From positions 1-64,000 of the forward strand of contig NZ_FORV01000009.1 in the NCBI RefSeq assembly GCF_900114095.1: a DNA stretch of 64,000 bases, read 5' to 3'. The notes beneath the pieces are model-generated. The model worked only from the letters and a program-made list of their open reading frames with translations, ran no database searches and was not told the origin of the DNA. The translations under genes and the position numbers were made by a program. Positions 51,223-60,254 of this stretch are shown here, in pieces. The stretch's first letter is position 1. Every line of letters begins with the position of its first letter. Origin of the DNA: Sphingomonas sp. NFR04 (lineage in GTDB: Bacteria > Pseudomonadota > Alphaproteobacteria > Sphingomonadales > Sphingomonadaceae).

Positions 51223-52323
51223 CTAGTACCGCCCCCAAACGAACCGAGACGACAGCGCGAAATTCCACACTGCCGCCACCGCGATCCCCGCCAGCGCGGA
51301 GAGCCGCCAGTCGCCATGCTGGACATTGTGGAGGAACGCCGCGAGCCCGACATTGGCCGCCGCGCCCACCGCGCAGACCAGGCAAAAGCTCACCCAGCCC
51401 TTCAGCAGCGCCGCGCCCTTCAGCCGCCGCTCGCGATAGGTCAGCGCATTGTTGAGCAGATAGTTGAACGTCATCGCCACGATCGTCGCGACGATGGTGC
51501 CGGTCACGAAGGGCAGCCCTGCGATGCGGAACAGCAGGAACAGCACCGCCAGGTGCACTGCCGCGCCCACCGCGCCGATCGCCGAGAACATCGCGAAGCG
51601 CACCGGCACGACCTTGCCGAACATCCGATCGTAGAGCGCGATCAGATATTCCATCGCGACGACGTAATCGAGCTTGCTCTCGCCCTCGGTGCGGACGCGG
51701 AAGGTGTAGGGCAGTTCGCGGAAGCGCAGCGGCTTCGGACTCGCGGTCATGATGTCGAGCAGGATCTTGAAGCCGATGCCGGACAGCACCGGCACCAGCC
51801 CGCGCGCGATCTCGCTGCGGATCATGAAGAAGCCGCTCATCGGATCGGTGAGATCCGCCTTGAGCACCTTGCGCGACAGCCTGGTCGCGAAGGCGGACTT
51901 CGCCACACGCTCGCTGTCCCATTCGCCGGTGCAGCCACCCTCGCAGAAGCGCGATCCGATCACCACGTCGAGCGCGGCATCGGCCTGTAGCGCGTCGAGC
52001 ATCTTGGGCAGCAGCGTCTCGTCATGCTGCAGATCGCCGTCGATCACCGCGACGCAGGGCGCCGCGGTGGCGCACATGCCTTCGATGCACGCGGAGGATA
52101 GCCCGCGCCGCCCGATCCGCTGGATCACGCGCACGCGCGGATCCTCTCGGCCGATGGCGCGGGCAGCGTCGGCGGTCCCGTCTGGGCTGTCGTCGTCGAC
52201 GAAGATCGCTTCCCAGGCGCGGCCGGCAAGGGCCGCGTCCAGCTTGGCGATCAGGAGGGGAACATTGGCGCGTTCGTTAAAGGTGGGGATAACGACCGCA
52301 AGTTCGAGCAGGGTTTCGCTCAC
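51223..52323 (-). CDS. polyprenol-phosphate glycosyltransferase (DPM-type GT2) fused to GtrA domain
   Basis: A 366-residue fusion. Residues 8-240 form a GT2 catalytic domain (VVIPTFNERANVPLLIAKLD, IFVDDDSPDGTAD near 40, IDGDLQHDE near 92 and MSGFFMIRS near 160), as in polyprenol-monophosphomannose synthases. Residues 245-362 are a GtrA-like domain with four helices (FAMFSAIGAVGAAVHLAVLF, then AMTFNYLLNNALTYRERRL). It would make and/or flip a lipid-linked sugar donor. The GTG at 52323 overlaps the leuB stop. Pairing with the GT39 enzyme at 48584 is a functional guess. Confidence 0.88.
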   Translation of the reverse strand: MSETLLELAVVIPTFNERANVPLLIAKLDAALAGRAWEAIFVDDDSPDGTADAARAIGREDPRVRVIQRIGRRGLSSACIEGMCATAAPCVAVIDGDLQHDETLLPKMLDALQADAALDVVIGSRFCEGGCTGEWDSERVAKSAFATRLSRKVLKADLTDPMSGFFMIRSEIARGLVPVLSGIGFKILLDIMTASPKPLRFRELPYTFRVRTEGESKLDYVVAMEYLIALYDRMFGKVVPVRFAMFSAIGAVGAAVHLAVLFLLFRIAGLPFVTGTIVATIVAMTFNYLLNNALTYRERRLKGAALLKGWVSFCLVCAVGAAANVGLAAFLHNVQHGDWRLSALAGIAVAAVWNFALSSRFVWGRY

Positions 52324-53372
52324 TGAAGCTCCAGCAGCACCGCGTCCCCCATCGCGGACGTTGAAAGATTGCCCCCGAGATCGGCCGTCCGCGCGCCCTT
52401 GGCGAGCGCTGCGGCAACCGCTTTTTCTATGCGTTGCGCCGAGGCTTCGTCGCTCAGCGAGTGCCGCAGCAGCATGGCTGCGGAAAGGATGGCGGCGCAA
52501 GGATTGGCCTTGCCCTGCCCGGCAATGTCCGGCGCGCTGCCGTGGATCGGCTCATACATGCCGTTCGCGCCCGACCAGGCGGCGAGCGAGGCCGAGGGCA
52601 GCATGCCGATCGAGCCGGCGCACATGCTCGCCTGGTCCGAAAGGATGTCGCCGAACAGATTGCCGGTGACGATCACGTCGAACGTCGCCGGCGCGCGCAC
52701 CAGCTGCATCGCGGCATTGTCGACATACATATGGGTCAGCTCGACCTCGGGATAGTCCGCCGCCATCGCGGTGACGACGTCGCGCCACAGCTGCGAGGTT
52801 TCGAGCACGTTCGCCTTGTCGACCGAGCAGAGCTTCCTGCGGCGGCGCTTGGCCATTTCGAAGCCGACGCGAGCGATGCGCGTCACTTCCTGCTCGTTAT
52901 AGCTCATCACGTCATAGCCCTGACGCAGGCCCTCAGCGGTGGTGCGAAGCCCCTTCTCGCCGAAATAGACGTCGCCGATCAGCTCGCGGACGATGACGAT
53001 GTCCAAGCCGTTCACCACCTCAGGCTTGAGCGGCGAGGCGTCGCCCAGCGCCGGGAACAGCGTGGCGGGACGGAGATTGGCGAACAGGCCCAGCGCCTGA
53101 CGGATGCCGAGCAGCGCCGCTTCGGGGCGCAGGTGCCGCTCCAGCTTCTCGAAGCGCGGATCGCCGATCGCACCGAACAGCACCGCGTCGGCGCGCTTGG
53201 CGAGCGCCAGCGTGGCGTCGGGCAGCGGATGACCCGAGGCGAGATAGCCCGCGCCGCCGACCGGCGCTTCCTCGAAGCTGAGGCCGAGATCCAGCGCCTC
53301 GAGCACGCGGCGCGCCTCGCGCGTCACCTCGGGGCCAATCCCGTCACCCGGCAGTACAGCAATCAACGGCAT
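52320..53372 (-). CDS. leuB: 3-isopropylmalate dehydrogenase
   Basis: Oxidative decarboxylation of 3-isopropylmalate in leucine synthesis. A 350-residue isocitrate/isopropylmalate dehydrogenase-family enzyme: AVLPGDGIGPEVTREA at the N-terminus, LLGIRQALGLFANLRP near residue 87, KANVLETSQLWRDVV near 188 (catalytic Lys) and NLFGDILSDQASMCAGSIGM near 237 (Asp metal ligands). ENxxHGSAPDIAG-like segment MYEPIHGSAPDIAGQGKANP near 269. The ATG at 53372 is chosen over a GTG four codons upstream. It follows recO and overlaps the glycosyltransferase start. Confidence 0.95.
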   Translation of the reverse strand: MPLIAVLPGDGIGPEVTREARRVLEALDLGLSFEEAPVGGAGYLASGHPLPDATLALAKRADAVLFGAIGDPRFEKLERHLRPEAALLGIRQALGLFANLRPATLFPALGDASPLKPEVVNGLDIVIVRELIGDVYFGEKGLRTTAEGLRQGYDVMSYNEQEVTRIARVGFEMAKRRRRKLCSVDKANVLETSQLWRDVVTAMAADYPEVELTHMYVDNAAMQLVRAPATFDVIVTGNLFGDILSDQASMCAGSIGMLPSASLAAWSGANGMYEPIHGSAPDIAGQGKANPCAAILSAAMLLRHSLSDEASAQRIEKAVAAALAKGARTADLGGNLSTSAMGDAVLLELQ

Positions 53373-53430
53373 TCCGATCCCCACGCTGGCAGCATGTCCT
53401 GGGAGTGGCGCTTAGCCGCCCTGCGGCCCT

Positions 53431-54162
53431 TCATGCAACTGCCCGCAACAACCGGTCCACCAGCCGGGCGCGCGCCGCCATCAGATCGGCGCCGCGGCCG
53501 ATCAGCAGGTCGCGCGCGAGGAAGTGGCCGGTCAGGCGCAGGCCCGCAAGAATGTCCTCCCAGTCCGCCGCACCGCCCTGGGTGAGGAAATCCGGCAGCG
53601 CGAGCAGGCGATTCTCATAGCCGAGCGCCCCTGCCCGGCTCACCGCGATGCCGCTCTTGGGGCTGACATAGGCAAGGTCGTCGCTTGCTCCGGTCGCCGC
53701 ACAGCGTTCCAGATCGAGACCGAAGCCGAGTTCGGCAAGCAGCAGCAGTTCGTAGCGCACCAGCGCCACCGCCCAGCCGCGCGCCGCGGGGGCGGCCTCG
53801 ATCGCGTCGAGCACGCCGCCCAGCGCGCCATGGAGCCGGGGATAGGGCAGGCCTTCGGGCAGCGTCGCGGCAGTAAGCGCGGTGACCCAGGCGAGCGCGG
53901 CGGCGGGCAGCGGCTCGCCGAACATCGGTGCGCGGCTGTGGAGCAGCTCGACCGTGAGCCCGGCCAGCTGCTCCTCGGTCCGCGCGCGCCATTCGCCCTG
54001 AATGAGGTTCGCCGGTTGCAGCACCGGCCGCAGCGCCCGCGATCGGCCGCCGCGGACATAGCCGGGCTGGACGCCGTCGCTCTCGGTGAGCGCCCGCACG
54101 ATCGCACCATGTTCGCCGTGTGCGCGAACGCTGAGCAGAATGGCTTCGGCGCGGAGATGCAT
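53431..54162 (-). CDS. recO: DNA repair protein RecO
   Basis: A 243-residue recombination mediator that helps load RecA in the RecFOR pathway. The N-terminal OB-fold region is ILLSVRAHGEHGAIVRAL and GYVRGGRSRALRPVLQPANL near residue 34. The helical C-terminal domain contains ALVRYELLLLAELGFGLDLE near 134 and a single-Cys CAATG near 154, where other RecO proteins have a zinc-type cluster; the cluster seems incomplete here. The ATG at 54162 gives the usual start. Followed after 58 bases by leuB on the same strand. Confidence 0.92.
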   Translation of the reverse strand: MHLRAEAILLSVRAHGEHGAIVRALTESDGVQPGYVRGGRSRALRPVLQPANLIQGEWRARTEEQLAGLTVELLHSRAPMFGEPLPAAALAWVTALTAATLPEGLPYPRLHGALGGVLDAIEAAPAARGWAVALVRYELLLLAELGFGLDLERCAATGASDDLAYVSPKSGIAVSRAGALGYENRLLALPDFLTQGGAADWEDILAGLRLTGHFLARDLLIGRGADLMAARARLVDRLLRAVA

Positions 54163-54234
54163 CGCCGCGATGTAGGGTGCGCGCGGCGGAAAGGGAAATG
54201 CGGGGGTGGCGCGATCCGCCGCCCCCGCGGGGCT

Positions 54235-55284
54235 TCAGCCCATCGACGCGATGTCGATGACGAAGCGGTACTTCACGTCGCTCTTGAGCATCCGCGCATA
54301 GGCGGCCTCGATCTCGTCGGCGCGGATCATCTCGATGTCGGCGACGATGCCGTGCTCGGCGCAGAAGTCGAGCATCTCCTGCGTCTCGGCGATGCCGCCG
54401 ATCAGCGAGCCGGCGATCGACCGGCGCTTGAAGATCAGCGCCGCGACATTGGGCGAGGGATGGGCATGCTCCGGCACGCCCACCAGCGTCAGCGTACCAT
54501 CGCGCTTGAGCAGCGTGGTGAAGGCGTCCAGATCATGGCTGGCGGCCACGGTGTCGAGGATGAAGTCGAAGCTGTTGGCATGCGCCGCCATCGCCTCGGC
54601 ATCGCGCGAGACGACGACTTCGTCCGCGCCCAGCGCCAGCGCATCGGCGCGCTTGCTCTCCGAGGTGGTGAAGGCAACGACGTGCGCGCCCAGCGCGTGC
54701 GCGAGCTTCACGCCCATATGGCCGAGCCCGCCGATACCGACGATGCCCACCTTCTTGCCCGGACCGACCTGCCAGTGGCGGAGCGGCGACCAGGTGGTGA
54801 TGCCCGCGCAGAGCAGCGGCGCGACGGCTGCGAGGTCCTGTTTGCCATGCCCGACCTTGAGCACGAACTTGTCGCTGACGACGATGCGCTGCGAATAGCC
54901 GCCCAGCGTGTGCCCGGGCGCGTCCGGCGTCGGGCCGTTATAGGTGCCGACGAAACCGTTCTCGCAATATTGCTCCAGCCCCTCGTCGCACGAGGCGCAA
55001 TGCTGGCAGCTGTCGACCATGCAGCCGACGCCGACGACATCGCCGACCTGGAACTTGGAGACATGCCCGCCGACCGCGCTTACCCGGCCGACGATCTCAT
55101 GGCCCGGCACGCACGGGTATAGCGTGCCGTCCCATTCGGAGCGGACCTGGTGCAGGTCGGAGTGGCAGACGCCGCAATAGAGGATGTCGATCTGCACGTC
55201 GTGTTCGCCGGGGGCACGGCGTTCGATGTCGATCGGCTCGAGCGGCTTGTCGGCGGCATAGGCGCCATAGGCTTTGGTGGCCAT
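54235..55284 (-). CDS. zinc-dependent alcohol dehydrogenase, CAD/YahK type
   Basis: A 349-residue NAD(P)-dependent medium-chain alcohol/aldehyde reductase. Catalytic zinc ligands are in GVCHSDLHQ (Cys near residue 39) and GHEIVG (His near 62), structural zinc in CQHCASCDEGLEQYC near 93-107, and the nucleotide motif GIGGLGHMGVK near 180. This is the cinnamyl-alcohol-dehydrogenase-like branch acting on aldehydes. An upstream cupin gene on the same strand (55322-55726) and a divergent LysR gene form a likely regulatory unit. Confidence 0.93.
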   Translation of the reverse strand: MATKAYGAYAADKPLEPIDIERRAPGEHDVQIDILYCGVCHSDLHQVRSEWDGTLYPCVPGHEIVGRVSAVGGHVSKFQVGDVVGVGCMVDSCQHCASCDEGLEQYCENGFVGTYNGPTPDAPGHTLGGYSQRIVVSDKFVLKVGHGKQDLAAVAPLLCAGITTWSPLRHWQVGPGKKVGIVGIGGLGHMGVKLAHALGAHVVAFTTSESKRADALALGADEVVVSRDAEAMAAHANSFDFILDTVAASHDLDAFTTLLKRDGTLTLVGVPEHAHPSPNVAALIFKRRSIAGSLIGGIAETQEMLDFCAEHGIVADIEMIRADEIEAAYARMLKSDVKYRFVIDIASMG

Positions 55285-55321
55285 GGGATGTGTTCTCCAG
55301 AGTCTTGGGGTTCGAACGGGT

Positions 55322-55726
55322 TCAGCGCGGGCCGGCGCGATAGGTTGGCTCGTCCACCGGCTCCATCCACTCGACCATCTTGCCGTCCAGCGCTTCCTGG
55401 ACGGCGATATGGGTCATCGCGGTGGTGGCGCTGGCGCCGTGCCAGTGGCGGTGGCCGGGCGGGCACCAGACGACGTCGCCGGCGCGGATCTCGACAGTGT
55501 TCTCGCCTTCGCACTGGGTCCAGCCCACGCCGGAGAGGACGACCAGCGTCTGGCCGAGCGGATGGGTGTGCCACACGGTACGCGCGCCGGGCTCGAAGGT
55601 GACGCTCGCCACGCCGTGCCGCGCGGGCGCGGGGGCGGTGTGGAGCGGATCGATGCGGACGCGGCCGGTGAACCATTCGGCCGGGCCGGTCTGCGAAGGC
55701 TGGCTGCCGTTGCGCTTGAGTTCCAT
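55322..55726 (-). CDS. cupin-domain protein
   Basis: A 134-residue single-domain cupin. Metal-binding residues are in GARTVWHTHPLGQTLVVLSG (His/His/Gln pattern near residues 53-60) and GDVVWCPPGHRHWHGA near 85-95. The Trp- and His-rich motif matches small carboxymuconolactone-decarboxylase-associated cupins that often accompany alcohol dehydrogenases. GGAGCACGC before the ATG at 55726 is a good ribosome site. It precedes the CAD-type dehydrogenase by 37 bases; both are divergent from lysR at 55831. Confidence 0.88.
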   Translation of the reverse strand: MELKRNGSQPSQTGPAEWFTGRVRIDPLHTAPAPARHGVASVTFEPGARTVWHTHPLGQTLVVLSGVGWTQCEGENTVEIRAGDVVWCPPGHRHWHGASATTAMTHIAVQEALDGKMVEWMEPVDEPTYRAGPR

Positions 55727-55830
55727 GCGTGCTCCTGCCGGCGCGACATCGCGCTTGAGGAAAGATATGCCCTCGGCACTTCCCCGATTAGCCGCTGGTA
55801 TCTGCATGCAGTGCTGAATAGGGTTCAGCA

Positions 55831-56724
55831 ATGAACCGCCAGCAGCTCTCCGAACTGACCGCCTTTCTCGCCGTAGCGCGCCAGAAGAGCTTCACCCGCG
55901 CCGCTGCGCAAAGCGGGGTGACGCCCTCGGCACTCAGCCATGCGATGCGCGGGCTGGAGGAGCGGCTGGGCGTGCGATTGCTCCACCGCACCACCCGCAG
56001 CGTGAGCCTTACCGAGGCCGGCGAGCGGCTGTTCGCCACCCTCGCGCCGCGGCTCGACGAGATCGAGGCCGAGCTGGCGGCGCTGACCGCGCTGCGCGAC
56101 AAGCCGGCCGGGCTGGTGCGGATCAGCGCCGACGAGCATTCGCTGCACACGCTGCTCTGGCCGCGGCTGGTGCCGATCTTGCGCGAATTCCCCGATATCC
56201 GGGTCGAGATCGACAGCGACTATCGACTGAAAGACATCGTCGCCGAGCGCTTCGACGCGGGCGTGCGCTTCGGCGACATCATCGCCAAGGATATGGTGGC
56301 GGTGCCGATCGGCCCCGAGGCGCGGATGCTCGCGGTCGCCGCCCCCGCTTACTTCGATCGCGCCGGCCGCCCGCAGGCGATCGAGGACCTCACCGCCCAT
56401 GCCTGCATTAACCTGCGCCTGCCCACCTATGGCGGGCTCTATGCCTGGGAGTTCGAGGAGGAGGGCCGTGAGCGCAAGGTGTGGGTCGACGGGCCCCTCA
56501 CCTTCTCCTCGGTCTTCCCCATCCTGCGCGCGGCGCTGGACGGGTTCGGCGTTGCCTGCCTGCCCGATGCGATGCTGGCGCCGCATGTGGAGAGCGGCGC
56601 GCTGGAGACGGTGCTGACCCGCTTCTCGCCACCCTTCGCCGGCTATCATCTCTATTATCCCAGCCGCCGCCAGCCCACCCCGGCCTTAGCGCTGCTGGTC
56701 GAGCGGTTGCGCTGGCGGGGCTGA
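55831..56724 (+). CDS. LysR-family transcriptional regulator
   Basis: A 297-residue LysR regulator of usual length. The HTH (residues 4-62) reads LTAFLAVARQKSFTRAAAQS, then GVTPSALSHAMRGLEERLGV. The effector domain starts near residue 92 (GLVRISADEHS) and ends with the YPSRRQPTPALALLVERL-type motif common in the AaeR/CrgA branch. Divergent from cupin-ADH (104-bp gap), which it most likely controls; a T-N11-A site should be sought there. Confidence 0.92.
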   Translation: MNRQQLSELTAFLAVARQKSFTRAAAQSGVTPSALSHAMRGLEERLGVRLLHRTTRSVSLTEAGERLFATLAPRLDEIEAELAALTALRDKPAGLVRISADEHSLHTLLWPRLVPILREFPDIRVEIDSDYRLKDIVAERFDAGVRFGDIIAKDMVAVPIGPEARMLAVAAPAYFDRAGRPQAIEDLTAHACINLRLPTYGGLYAWEFEEEGRERKVWVDGPLTFSSVFPILRAALDGFGVACLPDAMLAPHVESGALETVLTRFSPPFAGYHLYYPSRRQPTPALALLVERLRWRG

Positions 56725-56790
56725 TCCGCCTGTGGCAGGTTGACGGGGAAGAGGCCCAAGCGTTCTCAACATCCTACAGGGAGAGATGCC

Positions 56791-57273
56791 GTGAAGATCC
56801 TGCCCAGCGCCCTCGCCGCGGCCGCATTGCTGTTCGCCCTGCCCGCTGCGGCGCAGACCGCCGCCGATCCAACCTCGTTCGCCACCGCCAAGGAGGTGCA
56901 GGCGCAGCTCAAGACGATGCTGGCCGAGATGAAGCCGGGCCAGGGCTTCGCCTGGAAGCCGCTGGTACGCGACGGCAGCAACAATGCCGCCATCGAGATC
57001 TGGAAGAAGCCGGGCAAACCCGCCGTCCACCCCGACCAGGCCGAATATGCGATCGTGCTGGAAGGCGCGGGCACGCTCGTCTCGGGCGGCACCATGCCCG
57101 ATCGCGAGATCCGCAACCCCACCCTGGTGGAAGGCAGCCGAATCGACGGTGGCACCACCCGCACGCTCGCGCCGGGCGACGTAATCCTGGTGCCGGCCGG
57201 CGTGCCGCACTGGTTCGGCATCACCGGGGAGCGGCTGGTGCTGCTCGGGATCAAGCTGCCCAAGGGGCAGTAA
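56791..57273 (+). CDS. exported cupin-domain protein
   Basis: A 160-residue protein with a signal peptide (MKILPSALAAAALLFALPAAAQ) and one cupin domain. The metal motif is GKPAVHPDQAEYAIVLEGAG near residues 75-95 and GDVILVPAGVPHWFGI near 130-145. GGGAGAGATGCC precedes the GTG at 56791, the preferred start. The gene follows the LysR regulator on the same strand after 66 bases. Substrate unknown. Confidence 0.83.
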   Translation: MKILPSALAAAALLFALPAAAQTAADPTSFATAKEVQAQLKTMLAEMKPGQGFAWKPLVRDGSNNAAIEIWKKPGKPAVHPDQAEYAIVLEGAGTLVSGGTMPDREIRNPTLVEGSRIDGGTTRTLAPGDVILVPAGVPHWFGITGERLVLLGIKLPKGQ

Positions 57274-57283
57274 TTGGCGCGGG

Positions 57284-58219
57284 CTAGTTCGCCGCGCTGG
57301 CCGAAGCCGCCGGGGCAAGGCTCCACCAGGAGAGCGTGTGGACATCGTGGGCGCTGGTCCACACACCCGTACTGGCGAAGCGCAGCGCACCGCTGCCGCT
57401 CGGCTTGCCGAGGCGGCCGAGGATCGCGAGCGTCTTGGGGTCGATGGTAACGAAGGTCTGGTCGGCGGTGGTGCGCAGCCAAACCATGCCGCCGCCGGTA
57501 TCGATGTCGCCATAGAGCAGGTCGGCACCGACCTTCACGCGGCCGGAGACCTCCACCGTGGCAGGATCGATCCGCGCGAGCGTACCGTCGCCCTGCTCCT
57601 GCACCCACACCGCGCCCTCGCCCGCGGCGAGGAAGCCCGGCTGCTTGCCGAGCTTGGTGCGGCCGGTCACCTGGTTTGTGGCCGGGTCGATCCGCTGGAG
57701 CGACTGCTGGCCGCTGCTCACCGCCCAGACCGCATCGAACCCGAAGGCGAGGTAGTGCGTGCCCGGATCGACCGCGATTGACGCGACGACGCGGTTGTCC
57801 GCCGGATCCACCCGGGCGATCTTGCCGGCATTGTCACTGGCCACCCAGATCGATCCGGCGCCGGCGACCACGTTCAGTTCGCCCTTGGGATTGGCGATGC
57901 CGGTGGGGATCGCCGCCAGCAGCTTGGCGGTCTTGAGATCGATGCGGTTGAGCGTGCCCTCCTTGCAATCGGCGACCCAGAGCGAACCCGCCGCGATCGC
58001 CATCGCCCCGCACGGATGCGTCATCCCCACCTCGGCGAGCTTGCCCCCGCGTGACCAGCGCTCGACCCGGCCCTTGTTGGTTGCCCAGACGCTGTCGCCG
58101 TCCACCGCGAGGAAGTCGGCGAAGCCGGGCACGGTGAGCACCTGCTCCTCGCGCGGCTGCGGGTCGGCATCTGCGGGCGCGGCGGCGAGCAGCATGGCGA
58201 GCATCGGCATCCAGGCCAT
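57284..58219 (-). CDS. secreted beta-propeller protein (virginiamycin-B-lyase/YncE-like)
   Basis: A 311-residue protein with a short signal peptide (residues 1-18) followed by about six repeated blades of the type GSLWVADCKEGTLNRIDLKT, GSIWVASDNAGKIARVDPAD and GAVWVQEQGDGTLARIDPAT. These repeats form a beta-propeller as in Vgb/YncE-type proteins; no catalytic His/Glu of true streptogramin lyase is apparent. It lies 3 bases after the sterol desaturase gene and is probably co-expressed. Function unknown. Confidence 0.78.
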   Translation of the reverse strand: MAWMPMLAMLLAAAPADADPQPREEQVLTVPGFADFLAVDGDSVWATNKGRVERWSRGGKLAEVGMTHPCGAMAIAAGSLWVADCKEGTLNRIDLKTAKLLAAIPTGIANPKGELNVVAGAGSIWVASDNAGKIARVDPADNRVVASIAVDPGTHYLAFGFDAVWAVSSGQQSLQRIDPATNQVTGRTKLGKQPGFLAAGEGAVWVQEQGDGTLARIDPATVEVSGRVKVGADLLYGDIDTGGGMVWLRTTADQTFVTIDPKTLAILGRLGKPSGSGALRFASTGVWTSAHDVHTLSWWSLAPAASASAAN

Positions 58220-58222
58220 CGC

Positions 58223-59107
58223 TCAGCCCGCCGCGACGTCGGTGGTGGCGGACGGGCGCTGCTTCAGCCGCGCGAGGATCGGCTGGAACGGGAACAGCCA
58301 TTGCTCGCGGATCGACAGCCGCCGCCGGTCGTCTTGGCCGACCACCGAGGCCTCGCCTTCCTTGTAGGTGCCGAAGATGCGGTCGAGCAGGATCAGCGAG
58401 TTGCCGTAATTACAGCGCGTATCCTCATAGGGCACCGAATGGTGCAGGCTGTGGTGGCGGATCGTGGTGAAGACGAAGCTGTACCAGATCGGTGGATCGG
58501 ACCGCACATTGGCATGCGCGAAGCCGGACACGACGCCGAGCACGCTCACCCCGCAGAAGATCGCGGTCAGCGGCAGGTCGAACAGCGCGACGACGCTGAG
58601 GCTGATCAGGAACAGCTCGATCGGGTTGCCGACATAGCCCTTGGCGGCGTTGAGCTGAGTGAGGTGATGGTGCGGCGCATGCGTCATCCAGAAGGGCGCC
58701 GAATTGTGCATCAGCCGGTGCATCCAATACTGGCCGAACTCGATCAGGAAGACCACCAGCGCGACCTGCGCCAGGAACGGCCAGTGCATCAACCAGGGGG
58801 TGGCGATGCCGAGCGACTGCTTAAGCGCAAGCAGCGGCGTGTCGGCCAGCGTGCGGGAGACCCAGGAGATCGCCGTCGAGCCGAGCACGACATAGAACAG
58901 GTCGGTCCAGAACTCGCGCCAGTTCATCCGCCAGCCGGCGTGCCGCTCGAACAGGAATTCGAGGCCCTGGATGTACAGCGTGATCAGCGCCGACACGACC
59001 ACGATCGTCCAGGGATTGGCGAGCACGGCCGCGGGGGCGAAGGCCCAGAAGCAGACGACCGCCACCACGGTCGCCGGGGGAATGAGGTTCACGAGCCCTT
59101 TGGTCAT
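58223..59107 (-). CDS. sterol desaturase/fatty-acid hydroxylase family protein
   Basis: A 294-residue membrane di-iron oxygenase with four or five helices. The His clusters are HRLMH near residue 122, HAPHHH near 135 and HHSLHH near 210, the usual three-box arrangement of the FA_hydroxylase superfamily. NYGNSLILLDRIFGTY near 228 is the family's closing motif. The ATG at 59107 is chosen; earlier frames are Arg-rich and unsupported. It is followed by the beta-propeller gene. The substrate may be a carotenoid, sterol-like lipid or fatty acid. Confidence 0.9.
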   Translation of the reverse strand: MTKGLVNLIPPATVVAVVCFWAFAPAAVLANPWTIVVVSALITLYIQGLEFLFERHAGWRMNWREFWTDLFYVVLGSTAISWVSRTLADTPLLALKQSLGIATPWLMHWPFLAQVALVVFLIEFGQYWMHRLMHNSAPFWMTHAPHHHLTQLNAAKGYVGNPIELFLISLSVVALFDLPLTAIFCGVSVLGVVSGFAHANVRSDPPIWYSFVFTTIRHHSLHHSVPYEDTRCNYGNSLILLDRIFGTYKEGEASVVGQDDRRRLSIREQWLFPFQPILARLKQRPSATTDVAAG

Positions 59108-59280
59108 GCGCTGTCGTCCCGATCGCGAGCGGGGCGATGCCGCCCCGTTTCGATCAGAAGCTAGCCGTGCAAAGGATGCCAGCGCAGGTGGCCGAATGAC
59201 GTAGCGCGCCCGAAAGCACGCGGCCGCGCGCATCCTTTCGGGACACGCACGGCCGGATAGGACCGTTCAGAAGACAGGTC

Positions 59281-59613
59281 TTAGCGCAGCGACGCGACCT
59301 GCACGCCGCGGCTCTTGTTCGTCTGGGCGACGCGCGTCTCGATCTGGCTGCGGACCTGCTCAGCGACATCGGCGCGGCACAGGCGGGCGCGGGCTTCGAG
59401 TTGGGGGTGGATGGTCGCGAGATTCTCGCCGCATACCGCGCGGGCAGCCTGGTCGACGCGGGTGGCGAGGCGCTGCTGGCCGTCGGCGGTGGCGAGATCG
59501 AGCCCGGCTAGCGTCAGCGTCGCGCTCGGCTTGCCGAAGCCGGTGTCGGTCGTGCCGGCAAAGGCGGCGGTGCTGATCGAGAGGGCGGCAGCAGCCGCGA
59601 CGAGCATTTTCAT
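59281..59613 (-). CDS. UrcA family protein
   Basis: A 110-residue secreted protein with a signal peptide (MKMLVAAAAALSISTAAFAG). The body reads LAGLDLATADGQQRLATRVD, then QAARAVCGENLATIHPQLEA with two Cys (near residues 62 and 78), the pattern of the small UrcA family that is common in sphingomonads and caulobacters. Function unknown. GGAGATTGCC precedes the ATG at 59613. No operon partner is apparent. Confidence 0.87.
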   Translation of the reverse strand: MKMLVAAAAALSISTAAFAGTTDTGFGKPSATLTLAGLDLATADGQQRLATRVDQAARAVCGENLATIHPQLEARARLCRADVAEQVRSQIETRVAQTNKSRGVQVASLR

Positions 59614-59819
59614 GGCAATCTCCTGCAACCAAGACCGCCTCACCCGGGCGGGTGCCGCGCATCTAGTCACAGGAACAACAAACGGCAAGATGAAAAGCTG
59701 CGCCAACGCTACGTAACTTCCGCATCGCTGGATACGGATAGTGTTGCAACGCAGCATTTACGTATTACATATTTATTCGTTCGTCATATTTACCCAGAAA
59801 ACTCCAAGATTATTACGAA

Positions 59820-60194
59820 TCATCGCGCGCGTACTACCAGCGAGGCGAGCTCGGTCGTATGGCCCATCAGCCCCACCGGCAGGCGGACGCTTTCCCGCTG
59901 CTCCACCCGCCCGGCTGCATCGACCACCGCTACGTCGAGCGTGCGGGCGAAGGGCGAGGCGAAGCCGCGCAACGCTGCCACCGGGACCCGGGCTTTCCAG
60001 CCGCGCCCGCCACTTGCGGCAACTTCATGGTCGTTGATCGTGATCGTGGCTGTGGCGGAACTGCGTTCTCCGCGGATCAGCAGGCAGTCGCCCGCTGCAC
60101 AGCGCACCAGCTTCGCGCTCGGACGCGCATCCGCATGCGCCGTTGGCGCGATCACTAGCGCGGCACCTAGAACAAGACGGAAGAAACCGGCCAT
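59820..60194 (-). CDS. hypothetical exported protein
   Basis: A 124-residue protein with a signal peptide (MAGFFRLVLGAALVIAPTAHA) and a body that looks like one beta-sandwich, with two Cys (LVRCAAGDCLLIRG near residues 31-36) likely to form a disulfide. I do not recognise the family. It lies alone between UrcA and the TPR-sulfotransferase gene. The 60-base gap to the next gene shows no promoter that can be named. Confidence 0.6.
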   Translation of the reverse strand: MAGFFRLVLGAALVIAPTAHADARPSAKLVRCAAGDCLLIRGERSSATATITINDHEVAASGGRGWKARVPVAALRGFASPFARTLDVAVVDAAGRVEQRESVRLPVGLMGHTTELASLVVRAR

Positions 60195-60254
60195 ATGCGC
60201 GAGGCTGCCGGAGGCCGCCGCGGCGCACCATGCGCCGTTTGACGTACGTGGCGC

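Noticed and set aside
57284..58219. Streptogramin lyase (antibiotic resistance) call for the beta-propeller protein
   Set aside because: Blade repeats are similar, but the catalytic His/Glu pattern of true Vgb was not evident and a signal peptide is present.
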